Under the pieces are notes generated by a model that was not told where the DNA came from, ran no database searches, and was given only the letters and a program-made list of their open reading frames with translations. Of a DNA stretch of 64,000 nucleotides, positions 63,231-64,000 are shown piece after piece; within the stretch, counting starts at the first letter, position 1; each line of letters begins with the position of its first letter. Made by a program: the position numbers and the translations under genes. Source of the stretch: Larkinella punicea (GTDB taxonomy: Bacteria; Bacteroidota; Bacteroidia; Cytophagales; Spirosomataceae); assembly GCF_003334855.1 (NCBI RefSeq), contig NZ_QOWE01000009.1:186001-250000 (forward strand). Reading direction: 5' to 3'.

Positions 63231-63845
63231 ATGGGGACGATTGTATTCAAAGAGCAGATTAAACGCCGAAACCCGAAAGTACCCGACTCCTTGATTTACG
63301 AGAAGTTGGGCCGACGCACGCTGTACTACAAAGGGTATAAAGACGTGCTGGCGGGACGCAAAACACCGGAAGAAATCATGGGTTGCAGCGATATTCAGGG
63401 GGCGGTCGTGGCTGCTCTGCTGGGGTATTTATATACGAACATTAACCGAAAAGCGTATTTGCTGACGACAAATGAAGTGGGTTTGCTTATGCCCAACCTC
63501 GGCCGTACGGCCAACGACATTGCCATTTTTGACCGCAATACCATCACGGAACTCCACGGAAAGTATTTCAAAATACCACCCAAAGTGGTGATTGAGTTTG
63601 ACATCAAAGTGGATGTTGAAGAATATGCGGCTGGTGATCAGGATTATATCTGGGATAAAACCGATAAACTTCTGGCGTTTGGCGTCGAGCGCGTCATCTG
63701 GATCACCACCACCGCCCGAAAAGTGTTCGTCGCGGCCCGCAACGAGCCGTGGATTACGCAGACCTGGTCTGATGATGTAACGGTTTTGGAAGGTTGTACC
63801 TTGAATCTGGCGGAGTTGTTAAAGGAAGAAGGGATTGCGTTTTGA
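63231..63845 (+). CDS. Uma2 family (PD-(D/E)XK nuclease fold) protein
   Basis: This 204-aa protein matches the Uma2 family: GTIVFKEQIKRRNPKVPDSLIYEKLG at the start, then LMPNLGRTANDIAIFDRNTI and PPKVVIEFDIKVDVEEYAAGDQDYIWDKTDKLLAFGVERVIWI, where the spaced Asp/Glu residues suit the restriction-like fold. These proteins are abundant in cyanobacteria and some Bacteroidota; their role is unknown. It has no modification methylase partner here. Confidence 0.85.
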   Translation: MGTIVFKEQIKRRNPKVPDSLIYEKLGRRTLYYKGYKDVLAGRKTPEEIMGCSDIQGAVVAALLGYLYTNINRKAYLLTTNEVGLLMPNLGRTANDIAIFDRNTITELHGKYFKIPPKVVIEFDIKVDVEEYAAGDQDYIWDKTDKLLAFGVERVIWITTTARKVFVAARNEPWITQTWSDDVTVLEGCTLNLAELLKEEGIAF

Positions 63846-63881
63846 GTCACGTCATAAATATGATATATAGTAATCATAAAA

Positions 63882-64000
63882 TTAATTATTTAAAATATTT
63901 ATAATTTCTAAATGAAGATCATCTCTATTCCTAATAAACTCAAATATTGGCCACTCAAAATATATATGTTTGTCAATTTCTTTTAAAACCTTTGCTCTTT
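63882..64000 (-). CDS. C-terminal end of an AT-rich gene of unknown function (partial)
   Basis: On the minus strand 38 codons are open from the right edge to a TAA at 63882-63884. They read as a plausible protein tail (KVLKEIDKHIYFEWPIFEF then DDLHLEIINILNN). The base composition is far more AT-rich than the rest of the window, so it may be a transferred gene. No family can be assigned from so short a piece. Confidence 0.45.
   Translation of the reverse strand, partial: RAKVLKEIDKHIYFEWPIFEFIRNRDDLHLEIINILNN

Noticed and set aside
62490-63250. Long minus-strand frames opposite the exported protein gene
   Set aside because: High-GC shadows; the plus frame has a signal peptide and a recognised domain.

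Overview
The window looks like the chromosome of a Bacteroidota bacterium, most likely order Cytophagales and close to Spirosoma/Larkinella. Gene content and order support this: tRNA-Tyr/Gly/Thr-tuf-tRNA-Trp-secE-nusG-rplKAJL-rpoB, the DUF4295 protein between rpmG and ftsY, an alternative complex III (act) operon fused to a cytochrome oxidase operon, and many promoters of the Bacteroidota type (TTG, 19-21 nt, TAnnTTTG). Genus-level placement is an impression only. The window is almost entirely core or ordinary accessory chromosome. I saw no prophage, CRISPR array, insertion sequence or integrase.

Region 1 (1-7,430, minus strand): translation and transcription core. A perfect promoter at about 7,400 precedes tRNA-Tyr, tRNA-Gly, tRNA-Thr, tuf (with its own terminator), tRNA-Trp, secE, nusG, rplK, rplA, rplJ, rplL and the first 709 codons of rpoB, which runs off the left edge. 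Region 2 (7,470-9,960, minus): an ECF sigma factor, an anti-sigma-like membrane protein and an outer-membrane-like protein. An A10 run sits at the sigma/anti-sigma junction.

Region 3 (10,040-27,205, minus): one roughly 17-kb respiratory operon with a perfect promoter and a terminator. The order is actABCDEF (quinol:cytochrome c oxidoreductase), coxB, ctaD, heme A synthase, heme O synthase, two subunit III proteins, subunit IV, an SCO-like protein, a DUF420 protein, a small CxxC membrane protein and a DUF983 protein. It encodes electron flow from menaquinol to oxygen plus heme A and copper-site assembly factors.

Region 4 (27,320-34,740, minus): tRNA-Cys, rpsA, an HNH nuclease, smpB, a gene-free 560-bp interval with a candidate structured RNA, an OmpH/Skp-like chaperone, a small membrane protein and a penicillin acylase. 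Region 5 (34,900-48,770): GH3-family protein, ispH, a sugar isomerase, a seven-bladed propeller lipoprotein, a GHL10 glycoside hydrolase, an Lrp regulator, a TPR protein, hpt, a solitary nuoD, rpmG, DUF4295, ftsY, a composite palindromic repeat and two proteins of unknown function.

Region 6 (48,860-64,000): rimO, an orphan 7TMR-DISM histidine kinase, an aldehyde dehydrogenase, a MarR regulator divergent from an emrA-emrB-tolC efflux operon with two matching operators, an acyl carrier protein, a DUF4143 ATPase whose start codon sits in a perfect 23-bp palindrome, comB, gcvT, an exported protein of unknown function, a Uma2-family nuclease-fold protein and the AT-rich tail of one more gene at the right edge. 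Several long intergenic inverted repeats look like dispersed palindromic elements.
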